Below are positions 21,174 to 33,620 of a DNA stretch of 64,000 nucleotides, piece by piece. Source of the DNA: Diphasiastrum complanatum (Eukaryota; Streptophyta; Lycopodiopsida; Lycopodiales; Lycopodiaceae); contig CM055101.1 in NCBI GenBank assembly GCA_029204225.1, forward strand, positions 39,298,444 to 39,362,443. The letters run 5' to 3'. Under the pieces are notes generated by a model. It had not been told where the DNA came from, did no database searches, and saw nothing but the letters and a program-made list of their open reading frames with translations. The translations under genes and the position numbers were made by a program. The first letter of the stretch is position 1; every line of letters starts with the position of its first letter.

Positions 21174-22275
21174 TTACCAGTAAACTTCAACTTTCCCTTG
21201 ATCAACTTGATTTTTGTACATCAATGCTAGATCTCTTGCTTTCAAATCTTTTTCGTGTAATTGACGATCGTTCCATGCCTTGCGGCGTGCTTTCTCTACT
21301 GTTAAGGCATGAAATGCCATCAATCGGGTTTCACATAATTTGTGTAACGCTTCATGACGGAGTTGTAAAGACTTATCATCATTTAATCGTTCCATTGCTG
21401 CTATGCGTAAGGATGGGATTAAAAATTTAATCGGCATAACAACATCTTGACCATAAACCAGTTGAAAAGGTGTCTGATTTTTACTATTTTTGTAGGCAGT
21501 TCTAAATGCCCATAGTGCTGCATATAGTTTATGTTCCCAATCAGACTGACTCGCTTCAACTGTCTTTGTCATAATGGTGCAGAGAATCTTATTCGAAGAT
21601 TCAGCTTGGCCATTCCCTCTGGGATAGTAGGGAGTACTAAATCTGTGTATAACAAAAAAATCTTCCAACAAACACTTTATTGTTTGATTAACAAAGTGTG
21701 TACCCCGGTCACTGACAATCTCGATCTGACATCCAAATCTGATTATAATATTTTCATATAGAAACTTGGCCGTAGATTTCACATCAGCAACTTTGACAGC
21801 TTTGGCTTCAACCCACTTGGTCATATAATCAGTTGCGACGATAATGTATTGGGCCTGAGATCCTTGCACGGCATGGTGAATAGGTCCAACATAATCCAGT
21901 CCCCATTTTTCAAACGGTGCTTGCGATAAAATCGGATGCAAGAGTTCATAGTTCTGTCGAGTAGGTCGTCGTGCTCGCCGGGCAAACATCACATGTCTGA
22001 ATAAAATTTTCTATGTCCTTGTGAAGTATAGGCCACCAACAACCTGATTGTAAAAGTTTGCGAATAGTAATATTTGTAGAGAAGTGTCCTCCACCCATGC
22101 CATCATGTGAAAACATAATTAAATCTGGTACTTCATGCGGTAAAACACACATTTGTAAAATATTATCTGATCCATGATGATACAATTGTCTAGCAATTAA
22201 TTGATAAGGTTGAGCCTTACGAATCAATTGTCTCTTCTGTATTTTTGTCAGGGAGTCATTCGGTTGTCCTAGCAT
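21174..22275 (-). pseudogene. Ty3/gypsy integrase, Athila-like element
   Basis: Integrase inserts the cDNA into the genome. The HHCC zinc-binding region is visible as H-DGMGGGHFS, CWWP and FIQTCDVC (22,150-21,990). A frameshift at about 21,985 separates it from ARRARRPTRQ and the catalytic core. That core has WGLDYVGPI (first Asp), IVSDRGTHF (second Asp) and PRGNGQAESSNK (Glu), so the DDE triad is intact. The C-terminal part continues to RDLALMYKNQVDQGK at the GPF-like end region. It follows RNase H on the same strand. Confidence 0.8.
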
Positions 22276-22433
22276 CAGGTACTCAACAATATCTGCTGCC
22301 TAGTCAGGTACTGCTTCAACATAGAACAATGCAGCATCTGGCAGTTCATCATCCACTTCAGTATTAACTGGTGCGGATTCAATTCGTGAAACGTGATCGG
22401 CTTGATAATGTTGTTTCCCTTTCGAACCACAAT

Positions 22434-22925
22434 TCAAAAGTCAAATTCAATCAATAACAATAACCATCTTGCAATATGTCCAGTATTGCATGTCTTGTTT
22501 ACCAAGTAAAGTAACGGTTGATGATCCGTATAAAATACAAAGTGCGTTTCCATGAGGTAGTGACGAAATTTTCGAACAGAAAAAATCATGGCTAATGCCT
22601 CACGTTCTGTTGTTGAATAATTCTTTTCTGGATTTGTAAGCTGTTCGCTTGCAAATCGTATAGAATAATCTTTCTTATAGTCACCTGGCTGCATCAGAAC
22701 TGATCCAATGGCGTATTTTGAGGCATCCGTATGAACATGAAACTCTATCGTCCAATCTGGAGAATGCAATATTGGTGCTGAAGTTAATGCTTTTTTTAAT
22801 TTTTCAAAGGCTTCTAACGCTTCTACTGTCCAAAGAGGAACAATAGTCAGTTTGTATATAGGTCGTGCTAAATCCGCAAAGAAGATAATAAAGATTCGAT
22901 AGTAGTTCGCATGACCCATAAACAC
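22434..22925 (-). pseudogene. RT thumb end and RNase H, Athila-like element
   Basis: The frame opens with GHANYYRIFI, the conserved segment after the RT catalytic core, then SAPILHSPDW. RNase H follows with HTDASKYAIGSVL, STTEREALAMI and FYTDHQPLLYL, which carry its acidic residues. The YxDD box and the rest of the RT fingers and palm are absent: the sequence joins the protease-RT linker (PQQQFVEF) directly to this segment near 22,925. An internal deletion therefore removed RT catalysis. Confidence 0.8.
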
Positions 22926-23326
22926 GTAAATTCCACGAATTGTTGTTGTGGAGATGATGACTTTCGAGATGATAAATCTTTCTTCACAGGTGAAGACTTC
23001 CTAAACAATGACGTTTTACTAGAAATCTGACTTGAAGAATCATCCTCGACTTTTCCTTTGTCTTTATCCAATAAGGGTGGCACTTTCTCTGAATCAATCT
23101 TTCGAGGGGGATTTTCCCATTTCATGACCGTATTATAATGCTGCTTAGCTTGTTTCTTCGTCATTGATCCTGTGATCATGTCTTCTTTTAATATAACTAC
23201 TTTGGGCGGTTTTACTTTGAATTCATCAGGAACATTACGCATTCCAAATCTGGTCGGATCCATATGATCTAGAATCTGCTCATCCGTAAGTTCTGTGTTG
23301 CCATCATAAGTCAAGGCATGACTCAC
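22926..23326 (-). pseudogene. Protease-RT linker region, Athila-like element
   Basis: A frame begins MSHALTYDGN and contains EQILDHMDPTRFGMRNVPDEF, then a charged Ser/Lys-rich stretch. The truncated related element has the same block near 48,160-48,400 (HMDPDRFGMRKIP), which shows it is a conserved part of this family's polyprotein. It lies between the protease domain and RT. It runs straight into the RT deletion at about 22,925. Confidence 0.6.
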
Positions 23327-24273
23327 AAGAATGAGTTCATCCTCAATCGGATCTGGTATGTACAGTCAATTGTTGCAAGAGCTTTATTCCAATTGACAGT
23401 ATCCGTTTGAAAATCGTAATGAATTCCCAAAATTTTCTCTGGTCGATCACAAGTATGATCAGTTGTTGACGAATTGTCATCCTCTTTTTGAACCACTAGT
23501 TTGATAGTCCAAGTTGTAGGATCAATTTTAACTGCACGTTCACACTTTTCAAAAGTGATTTTTCCGGTACCCCAGTTATGAATTACTTGCGCAACTCGTA
23601 ACCATGGATGTCCTAATAGAATTCGGTAGACATTTGGCGCTTCTGGTAAGTCCATCACTACGAAAGTAATGACGAACTGTACTTCAGCAATTCTGACAGG
23701 TATATCTTCCACCATTCCTTGTGGACAAACTGTCATTTGATCAGCTAGCTTAATAGCAAAAGTAGCAGGCTTAATCTTTGTAAGGCCCCATTTTGCACAT
23801 AGCTTTGTAGAAATCAGGTTAACTCCTGAACCTCCATCTATCACGGCTGCTTCTTTAGAAAATTGTCTATGCTGTGTCGGTAGAGTGATATTCTTTTGTT
23901 CACTTTTCCAAGTGGCTCCAACATGGAGTACTTTGTTAGATTCTTCAAATCCAGCACAAAAAAGTGGCTCCTGATGGACTTTTGGTTCTTCTTGAGCTAA
24001 CTTTTGCGCTAAGACTTCTTTTGCTTTTGGCACCAACTTCAGGAACTCTCCCAATGAAATATTGACCTTGCAAGACAAAATGTTCATGAGTAGTTCTATA
24101 TGCGGTGCTTCTGATTCAGTTATCTTGAAGGGTTCCTCAAGATGATGTAACTGATCATTCATATCCGTACGTAAATTTGTTGGCGGCTGCAATGGTGAAG
24201 AATGAACTTCAGCTGTTGCTTTAGCAGCTTCAAGCTCCTCTTCTTCTTGCAGATGTTTGATCCACTGTCTCAT
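23323..24273 (-). pseudogene. Retropepsin-like protease region, Athila-like element
   Basis: The aspartic protease core reads AAVIDGGSGVNLIS, where DGGS replaces the common DSGS, followed by KLADQMTVCPQGMVEDIPV, FVITFVVMDL and YRILLGHPWLR. These are the flap and second-half blocks of gypsy proteases. The protease matures Gag-Pol. An N-terminal charged region (EEEELEAAKATAE) links to gag. A closely similar protease is at 48,408-48,908. Confidence 0.8.
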
Positions 24274-24499
24274 ATCCTGATATCTTCATTTTTCTATATT
24301 AAGATTTGGATAGACTCCCGATGTTGTTGGTATATCATTCAATGGTATAGAATCAGTAGGTACTGGATCCATTACTGGTTCTTTCTGCTTTTGTGGTCTG
24401 GTGACCACCATCAAGGGTGCGCTTGGTTTATTTTGAGCTACTGGTCTTTGCTTGATTGTTATCATATTTACAGGTGTTGTAGCTGGTGGTGGCTTCAGT

Positions 24500-25552
24500 C
24501 TTGCTGGACAGTCTTTATAGCAATGCCCGTAACCACAGTCACGACAGAATGGTACAAATTTTTCTTTATTTGGGCATTCTGCAACTCTATGATTTTCTCC
24601 ACATGCAAGGCATCCGAGTGGTGCTCTGGTCTAATTTATGGAGGCTTGTAGGTGAATTACACAGATGGCAAACATTGATTTCCATTCGTTTTTTCAATTG
24701 AGGACACTCGTTCATTGTGTGATTTCCTGTACAAATAGAACACCAAACATTTTCCCTAGTAGGAAAAGTCTTTGCAAGCTTTTCAAGTTCCTTGTTTGCT
24801 TCCCCGTGGAAATTTTCCAATGCTTTGATCTTCTCATCAAATTGCAACTACAACTTTTCCATTTGTTTCTGCTGGTTCTTCCCAAGTTTCTCAAACTCAT
24901 TGAGCATCATTTCTGCAGTAGCATTGGCATTCGTTGATGCAATAGTGGTGGATGTCGTAGTAGTCTGCCCTGCTGTATAAGGCAACATACTGATATTTGG
25001 CTCCTCATTTGAATCTTTATCCTCCTCCCGAATTGCATCGTCCATAGCATTTTTCAAGAGTGCATACTCATTATGGCGTTTCAACTCACGTCTGATCCGT
25101 TTAGATAGACCTGACAAAAACCACATAATCATGGCATTTTCGTTAATCAGCTCAGGTTCACATTCAGATCTAAGATGTTTCACCAGTTTAATGTAATCTC
25201 AAACCATTTTCCGCTTTCCCATTTTAATTTTACTTAAAAGTAGGAAAGGGTCTTCCATAAACTTTTGTGGTTTGAACCGTGTGATCAGGGCTCGCTTAAC
25301 AACCTCCCAATCTGTATGCCCACTTTCATCCTGATTATTGTACCAATCTTGTGTTGCGCCTGTTAAGGCCATACAAAACAGCTTAAGTTTATCATGAGGA
25401 TAAATCTCACCATAGACTTCACAGGATTCAGCATAGATATGAAGAAATCTAACTGGATCTGTTAATCCATTATATTTGGGTAGATCCAATTGGGGTGCTC
25501 TTCTAACAATAATTGGATTGACTTCTTGTGGAGCACCTCCAGGAGCAGCCAT
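24500..25552 (-). pseudogene. Gag with zinc knuckles, Athila-like element
   Basis: Gag starts MAAPGGAPQEVNPIIVRR at 25552 and has the plant retrotransposon gag core LPKYNGLTDP, DKLKLFCMALTGATQDWY and ALITRFKPQKF. One frame holds from 25,552 to about 24,590, interrupted by a TGA near 25,197 and a TAG at 24,848. Knuckles follow: CSICTGNHTMNEC in this frame, then, after a frameshift near 24,590-24,640, CLACGENHRVAEC and CRDCGYGHCYKDC. The first two have C-x2-C-x3-H-x4-C spacing, one shorter than the usual CCHC. A homologous gag is at 50,343-50,757. Confidence 0.75.
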
Positions 25553-25789
25553 CTTTACAAATTTAGATCAAATAAATAATGAGATTGGATCTAGATTTTT
25601 CAAAAAACTTTCACAGATTAGATCTATTAGATCTATTCCACTTTTCAAGAATCTGATTCTATATGATGAAAAACTTTTCAAAATTCGAACAATCGATATT
25701 TCTCAAAATGATAAATCTCTCAGAATACAAATCAGAACATATCTGATGTGATCCAAATTTTGACAGAGACTTGATCTAGAAAATCAGAA

Positions 25790-26460
25790 ACTGAAAATAG
25801 GACTGGCGAAAGTTCACTAGGCAAAGGTTGTCTCGACGAAGGTTCATCAGTGCCACTTTGGGGGAAAAAAAAATTCTTTGAACATTTCCTGGCAATTTCT
25901 AGGGAAATAACCTTCGCTGACCTCTTAGGTGCAGGATCTGACACAGATACAACTATGGAAAATTGGACGAAAGTTTTTGAAACAAGAAATTATAGTTTTT
26001 GTAGTCTAGCGAGAGTAAAATTCAAGAATTTCTGTGATCTAATCAAGAAGAATCTTCGTCGAACTCAGAAATAGTATTTTACTATAAATAGAATGTTCTG
26101 AAATCTTGGCAAAGGTTCTGGCAAAGGTTCAAGAGTGATACTGATATTTTTGCAAAAAAGTGACTTTTTGACAAAAATATGACAATATGACAACTATCCT
26201 TGAAAATATTTCAATTTTTGGTATTACTTTTCGTCGACCTGGCAGTAGATAGATCTGAATCACACCTAAGCATAGTGAATCGGGAGAAGGTTCTTTTTCT
26301 GTATTTTAAGATTTTTGACAATTTTTTGATGTTTTTTGAAGGTTTTTCTGATGTTTCTGAAAATCTACTGGGATTTAATCTTCACCTTTCAAACTGAAGG
26401 TTCTGTAAATAGAACCGAAGGAGTCTACAACTCGGTGAAGGTTTCCTGAAAGAGGATAAA
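25790..26460. repeat. Cluster of CGGCGAAGGTT motifs, leader side
   Basis: The untranslated leader between the primer site and gag carries the same GCGAAGGTTC word as the post-pol spacer, for example near 25,833, 25,908 (reverse), 26,105, 26,118, 26,286 and 26,433. Several copies are decayed by C-to-T or G-to-A changes (gcaaaggttc). The presence of one motif family in both untranslated regions suggests an RNA- or DNA-level signal of the element. Confidence 0.5.
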
Positions 26461-26760
26461 AAGTTATCAGCTCTGATGATGCTTTTTGTCTCCTTTTTGA
26501 CCAATCTGACAGATTTGACCGTTTTTTGTTATTTTTTCTGATATCTCAGATTTAGATAAATCTTAAGATTGGTGATCTGAATAGCTTTCCCTTTTTATTA
26601 ATTAGATTAGATTTCACATGAGCCAATCCACTCAAATCAAGAAAAATCAATCCTAAACTAACCCTAAAATGTAGATCTAACACTATTCATGCCACGACAA
26701 GATGCCTAATGCAAGCTAACCATCCAACAATCATGCTGCAAACTGAAAAATTGGCATAGC

Positions 26761-26778
26761 TCCCCGGCAACAGCGCCA
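26761..26778 (-). other. Primer binding site (tRNA-Asp type)
   Basis: On the minus strand this reads TGGCGCTGTTGCCGGGGA, one base from the plant Athila-type site TGGCGCCGTTGCCGGGGA complementary to the 3' end of tRNA-Asp. It lies four bases inside the 5' LTR end at 26783. Confidence 0.75.
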
Positions 26779-26782
26779 AAAT

Positions 26783-27558
26783 TGTAGTGGGTTTCTTTCC
26801 TTGCCTAACCTGAATCCAACATCCAAGATCTAGTCAATCTAGCATCAAAGAGACGGAGTTAGTTGTCACGCGTAGGTTCGTTCCCATGAGAGCGATAGTT
26901 TAGTTTACATTTCAACATGAATGGAGGATTCACATCTATCTCTACATCCATTAACCTTATTCTTTAACACTACACATCCCTTAACACTTACAATCCCTTA
27001 ACACTACACATCCACAACAGAGATAGCTTACTCTTTCTCTCTTTCCCTTTCTCTCTCATAAAAAGTATAATAACATACAATCCCAATAACACTCAGATCC
27101 AACAATTAGCAAAATCCAAATAAGCATGAGAGATGGAGGAAAAGTGATAGAGAGCAAGGACATTCATCAATCCATTTATGAAGAGAACCGATCTGCTTTA
27201 TTGAAATGATGAAATGAATATGAGGAGCAACTCGAGTTGGTCCCTTCTTATAATAGAGAGGAGGACCCTGGCCTCTGAATCCTATTGGTCCAGTCTTGCC
27301 TCTCTTTTTATTCAAATTTAAAAAAGTGTGGGAACCATCAAAATTGGAGGGAAACCCAACTTTATTCACTAACTTGACATTTAGGCCCTGGAACATTAAA
27401 AGTCCCACAAAAAGACCTAAAGTCCTTTTATTAACTTTTAACTAATCAATCAAATAACTGTGTGATCATCGGGTTGGACTTACACACGCAGGGTGCCAAA
27501 TCCCTCTCACTTGTTAACTAGGGTTAGGGTTGCCTTGAGATCCGCAAACCCTTCAAAA
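26783..27558 (-). repeat. 5' LTR of the Athila-like element
   Basis: This 776-bp LTR begins tgtagtggg on the + strand and ends cccttcaaaa, where the expected terminal ccaaca has mutated. It retains the 95 bp absent from the other LTR, including a minus-strand TATA-like word TATTATAAG at about 27,250. It also contains an agggttagggttg word that resembles plant telomere repeat but is part of the LTR in both copies. Confidence 0.85.
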
Positions 27559-27725
27559 ACCTTGAAACATTAGAAAGAATAAGTGACTAATTTAGATTGA
27601 ATGTTCCTTGAAGCATAGTAGGGAATTTATGTGGCGTGGCTCAAGTAGAAATTCTAAAAAGCAATATAGTATTAAATGAAGTTACTTGCAAAATAAATAA
27701 AAGCAAGTTAACTTAGATTCTTAGG
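27559..27725. repeat. Tandem duplication, unit 2, right remainder
   Basis: The sequence resumes unit 2 after the retrotransposon (accttgaaacattagaaagaa) and ends near gcaagttaacttagatt. It matches 15,915-16,075 of unit 1. Confidence 0.6.
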
Positions 27726-27873
27726 TTTTAGAAATGAGCCAACAAGCAAATGCCACTTCCACTCTTTTGGACCCAACTATATAATAGCAAAATCCTTTGT
27801 ATTTTAGGTTCACAACTTTCATCTGTTCAATTAAAGAGTTGAGTTCTCTCGTATTGTGTCTTGTGAATGCTTT

Positions 27874-29860
<1,987 letters not shown>

Positions 29861-30289
29861 CTAGTTTTGGAGGAGCCGGAGCAGTTTGAAGTACTCAACA
29901 AATTTATCATATATGTCCCGTAGCATGAACACGATGCTAAAATCCTTCGGCATGATAGTCACTCTCTTGGCATGAACAGCTGCAACACCACAATCTGAAA
30001 AGAATTTCACCTAGAAATCCTCATAGGCTGTGTGTAGAGCTTCAACAACCGTGACTTTCCATCTCACATCTGCAGAGAGACTTCTTGTTACCTGCCTGAT
30101 TGATATATGTATGTGAGCTTTCAGAATTAGAAGATTGTTTGTCTTCTGTAGCCTCCGAATGTCCTTCAGCCATGGAGGGTCACATCGTTTGCCCCTTGGC
30201 CTAGGAGGCGGTGGTGGATGTCCCTGTTGGCCTCCTTGCATTGGGACACCTCTAGGATGTAGTCTTGCTGTTTGCTTTGTGCGAGCCAT
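29861..30289 (-). pseudogene. Histone H3-like gene (locus B)
   Basis: An intronless frame of 143 codons starts MARTKQTARLHPRG. The first eight residues after Met are identical to canonical histone H3, including Lys4, but Lys9 is replaced by Leu and the rest of the tail is Gly/Pro-rich (PPPPPRPRGKR). The H3 fold follows: PWLKDIRRLQKTNNLLI, EALHTAYEDF, then after one in-frame TAG (30011) VKFFSDCGVAAVHAKRVTIM and PKDFSIVFMLRDIYDKF. AVHAKRVTIMPKD is the canonical H3 C-terminal helix region. Total length (142 residues plus the stop) is close to H3. It shares AEDF/YEDF, PKDF and RD(R/I)Y with locus A, where canonical H3 differs, so the two form one divergent lineage. The motif array starts just upstream. 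No peptidase sequence follows it here. Confidence 0.75.
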
Positions 30290-30295
30290 TCACAG

Positions 30296-31835
30296 ACCCA
30301 ATATCAGATCAACGCGCGTGTAGAAAGGTCCTCAGCTTAGAAATGTATGTGGCGTGTGCCGAACCGATATTGGATAGGAACCATGGAATGTGCGATAGCA
30401 GATGGCCGCACACACCAATGTGGATTAGAAATATTATAAGCGGGTCGTGTGCGCGCGGAACCGATATCTCCTCTGAGTTGTGCAAGTCAAATGCTTAAAG
30501 TAAAATGTTTTTATAGTCGTGTTGTGATTCTATATATAGGGAGAGCGTCCGAAATGATTGCCCTCATGAACATCGTGAATCTCGAGGCACAGAAGTCGAG
30601 TATCATAAAACTGAAATCTCTTGGAATCTAAAAAATCAAGTCAAAAATAAATGTTCATGGGTCTAGCCTAATGATGAATCGGAAAGGCTAATGATAGACC
30701 AGTAATTACATTCCGGAGCCATAAAGGCAATAAAGGCAATTAGACCATAAAGTCCATAAATGCAAAGGACTGCAAATGACTGCAAAATGACCAAAAATTA
30801 TCGCAAAGGACTACAAATGACCACGAATGGACCATAATGACCGCAAATGACCGCAAAATGACCACAAATGAACCATAATGACCACAAATGGATGAATGCA
30901 CATTAGTTTCTTCTACTGCGATAGCGAATCAATGCGTGCCCCCACTATGAGAAATAATCGTTCCCCTATGGGGCACGCTGAGACACCATCCTGATATCGA
31001 TTCAATGCACGTCCTAGTCAAAGTGCCCCCCACTATAGTCACCCACACGAGCTGAACCGATATCAGACATGTTTCCTTCAATACTTCCTCTATAGATTTG
31101 CGAAATCGCGATGTTTGTTCAGCTCCCAGTGCTATCAGCCTCGAGCGCTGAACCGATATCGACTATATTTTTTTGTTTGTATTGTCTTTACCTTGGCATG
31201 TTTGAATTTGTTTGAAGATGATTTGAGTGAACCTTTGCCGCAACAAATCCGAACATGCCAAGGTAAGGCAACATAGACCAAGGCTATGAAGAATACATAA
31301 GCATTTTTTTCGTCATCTTGTTTGTGCTTAAATAGGATGAGCATCCCTAATTATTACTCTTGTGAATGTTGGGAATCTCGAGCCATGAATTACAGCGACT
31401 ATTAATGCTTCAATATTTTATTAAATATTGGTGGTCTAGGCTAATGATAAATCAAAAAGGCTAATGATAAATCAAAAAGGCTAATGATAGACCATTTATT
31501 ATATTTTGGCACAGGTACAATGTTGTATATGTGTAATTGGTTGACAAATATAAATCCTAGGCTTCTATTGATATCTTGACAAATGTATGCTTGCGATTAA
31601 CATGAATGGGGCTATAAATATGGGCACCACCCGACTCACTGAGATTCCGAGATCCTTTTTTCATAACTCCTTTGTGATTTTCACCGCTATTTCTCCCGCA
31701 ATATCGAATTGACGCGCGTCTTCATCTTACGACCATTAGTTTCTCACTGTCGCGTGCTGAACCGATATTAGCCTTTTTAGAACGGACGTCCCCGACTGGA
31801 ATCATTCACGCGCATTGAACCAATATCAGGTTCAA
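30296..31835. promoter_or_regulatory. Array of composite motifs between divergent genes of locus B
   Basis: About ten copies of the GCGCTTGAANCGATATC-type motif seen at locus A lie between the H3-like gene (leftward) and the FLHDNT gene (rightward). Forward copies: near 30,350, 30,448, 31,046, 31,143, 31,752 and 31,809, most with GAACCGATAT. Reverse copies: near 30,299, 30,908, 30,986 and 31,702. The GC-rich half varies (gcgcg, cgagc, gcgtg) but always sits 2-5 bases before the TGAA. The position suggests a shared regulatory or transposase-binding region. Confidence 0.6.
30735..30895 (+). repeat. Short-period tandem repeat (AATGACCGCAA type)
   Basis: A degenerate minisatellite of 10-12 bp units (aatgaccgcaa, aatgaccacaa, aaggactgcaa) runs for about 160 bp inside the motif array region. 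A second short direct repeat (aggctaatgataaatcaaaa, three near-copies) lies at 31,438-31,495. Confidence 0.7.
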
Positions 31836-31836
31836 T

Positions 31837-33289
31837 ATGGCTAGTTCATCAAGGTCCTCAGATGACAAACTTCTGGATTTTTTAAATGCCAGTGACATTG
31901 CATCTGAGAAATTGGAGTATTTTTCCACCTTTTTTTTTTTACCTTTTGATATTGATAAGCTAGTTTATCAGAATCATTATAATTTACTTTTTCTTCTTAA
32001 TAATTTTTCTCAGATTATTACTACTCCTTTTAGCAGTATAGATAGTTTTTTGTTTTGTTCATTTTCATGACCTTATAAATTCCCAACCTTCCTCTAAGCA
32101 CAAACATGATAGAAAGTATGCTAACCTGCATGAACATTTTAAGAGAAATATATATCGCGATATCCACAAAAGAAAATGTCGCCTTCTAATCAAAGGTATG
32201 GCATTTGTCTTTTATATATTTGTAGAAATTCCATATGATGAGTCTGTTGGATCTTCTGCTCTTCCCATGATTGAAGCGTCTGCATCAACTCCAGTTGATG
32301 TAGATGAAGTAGATATTGTATAGGGGTTGAAGCTGAAGCATCCATGGCTTTAGATCATGAGCAAACTCTCCCTCGTTCTATAATTCTCTCTGACTCTCTT
32401 CCAACTGCAACTCCCATTAATCCATTAACTCTACTCGATGTTCTTGTATATTTATAAATAATGACAGCTATATTTTTTTTAATGATGAGAAGATGTTTTG
32501 AATATGAGAGAGGATAATAAAGATGGCAATTGGAAATATGGCAAGGAGGCATTGGAGGCCATAATTGAAAAATCGAAAGCCTATGAAAAAACATTGCCTA
32601 CCGAGGAGGAATTTTTGGAATTCCAAAAATTAACCTCCAAGGATTCAGTATATCCCCTCGGGCAATGTAGAGGCCATTGGAGGACATGACATTAGCGGAA
32701 CAAACGTCGTTGAATATGATGATCATGATCTGGTAAGTAGATATTATATTGGTATTGATATTGTGCAGTTTTTTTCTTTTCAAACAAATGTTGAAGTTTG
32801 AGGTTGTATTGTTATCTATCATTCTAAATTTATTTTCTTGACTCTTTTACAATATTCTATTGAACTAGATGCCTTTGGTATGAGACATGGAGGCCTTCGA
32901 GGTGTATCAACCAGGACAAAGGATGTGTCTCTATCTCCTTATTTGAAAAACTTTTAACATAATGAGATTTGTATATATCATTCATCTTTTAATCCATATG
33001 CTGCCACTGTCATTATGGCCATCAAGTCATTATATGTTTGTTTAGGAGGCCATCTTACACCAAATGAACTTATAACATAGTTTTTTTGAAAAGAGATTTG
33101 GCCATTAAAATATTGGGTTATACTGCCAATGATACTAAAAAAAGATCATCTGTAATGGCCCTTTATTCGGGATACATAGATATGAGCAAAAGAAAATTTT
33201 TTGAATTTTTGGATCCATATGAAAGGAGATTATTCCTTCATGACAATACCATCCGTCTGAATCTTGAAGAGGATGATGATAAAAATTAA
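31837..33289 (+). pseudogene. Acidic FLHDNT-family protein (locus B), decayed
   Basis: I do not recognise the family, but it is homologous to locus D (56,189-57,060). A first candidate exon starts MASSSRSSDDKLLDFLNASD at 31837. From 32,498 the frame matches locus D (EEFLEFQ), shifts frame near 32,640, and reaches PPRIQYIPSGN and EYDDHDL at a donor (CTG|GTAAGT, 32733). The next exon (about 32,868 on) has AVIMAIKSL-like VIMAIKSLYVCLGGH, then LAIKILGYTAND and RRLFLHDNT before the stop at 33289. The intron sits at the same place as in locus D. Stops at about 32,957 and 33,080 and two frameshifts break it. The end is very acidic (LEEDDD). It diverges from the H3-like gene across the motif array and converges on the transposase-like remnant. 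Confidence 0.6.
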
Positions 33290-33337
33290 CAATGTTTTGT
33301 AATAGATTATTCATTTATTACAAGAATCTCTCTTTTG

Positions 33338-33620
33338 TTATGAATTTGAATGCCTTACGAAAAATCGTAACATTTCACAAGTTTTTAGCTTGATATCTAA
33401 ATTGTGCTCTTTTGTAAAACCACTGAAAAGTAGAACTAAATGTTTATTTTTTGAATTGTGTCCACCATGATTTGTAACTCTATGAAGTGATCCTCTTGCT
33501 TTCCAATGTGATTTTTCCATGCCTTATGATGACCAGATAATTAATCTCCCATGCTCCTTTGCAAAACAAGTTGCATGATGAAGAAAGACGTGTTGCAAAC
33601 AAAATTTGAAATTAGTAACA
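33338..33620 (-). pseudogene. C-terminal remnant of the transposase-like gene (locus B)
   Basis: This segment aligns at the nucleotide level with 57,345-57,460 of locus D (for example ccttatgatgacca versus ccttgtgatgacca, and tttgcaaaacaagttg versus tttgcaaaaaatgttg). It is therefore the end of the same gene, facing the FLHDNT gene in both loci. Homology stops near 33,620, where the chromovirus remnant begins. Stops are frequent. Confidence 0.5.

Larger units (their letters stand above)
16581..27558 (-). mobile_element. Complete Ty3/gypsy (Athila-like) retrotransposon
   Basis: The element is 10,978 bp, flanked by direct LTRs and a 5-bp target duplication (gcctt at 16576 / acctt at 27559, one mismatch). 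Internal order on the minus strand is primer site, gag, protease, RT remnant, RNase H, integrase, third ORF, polypurine tract. The primer site TGGCGCTGTTGCCGGGGA (26761-26778) is one base from the tRNA-Asp site typical of plant Athila elements. The polypurine tract (ttttggtgggggata, 17262-17276) abuts the left LTR. About 15 differences were counted by eye over roughly 680 aligned LTR positions, so it is not a very recent insertion. RT catalytic sequence is deleted and many stops are present, so the copy is not autonomous. Confidence 0.85.

Noticed and set aside
24202-24937. Plus-strand frames rich in Phe/Trp opposite gag
   Set aside because: They are antisense to the gag and zinc-knuckle region, which has clear motifs on the minus strand.
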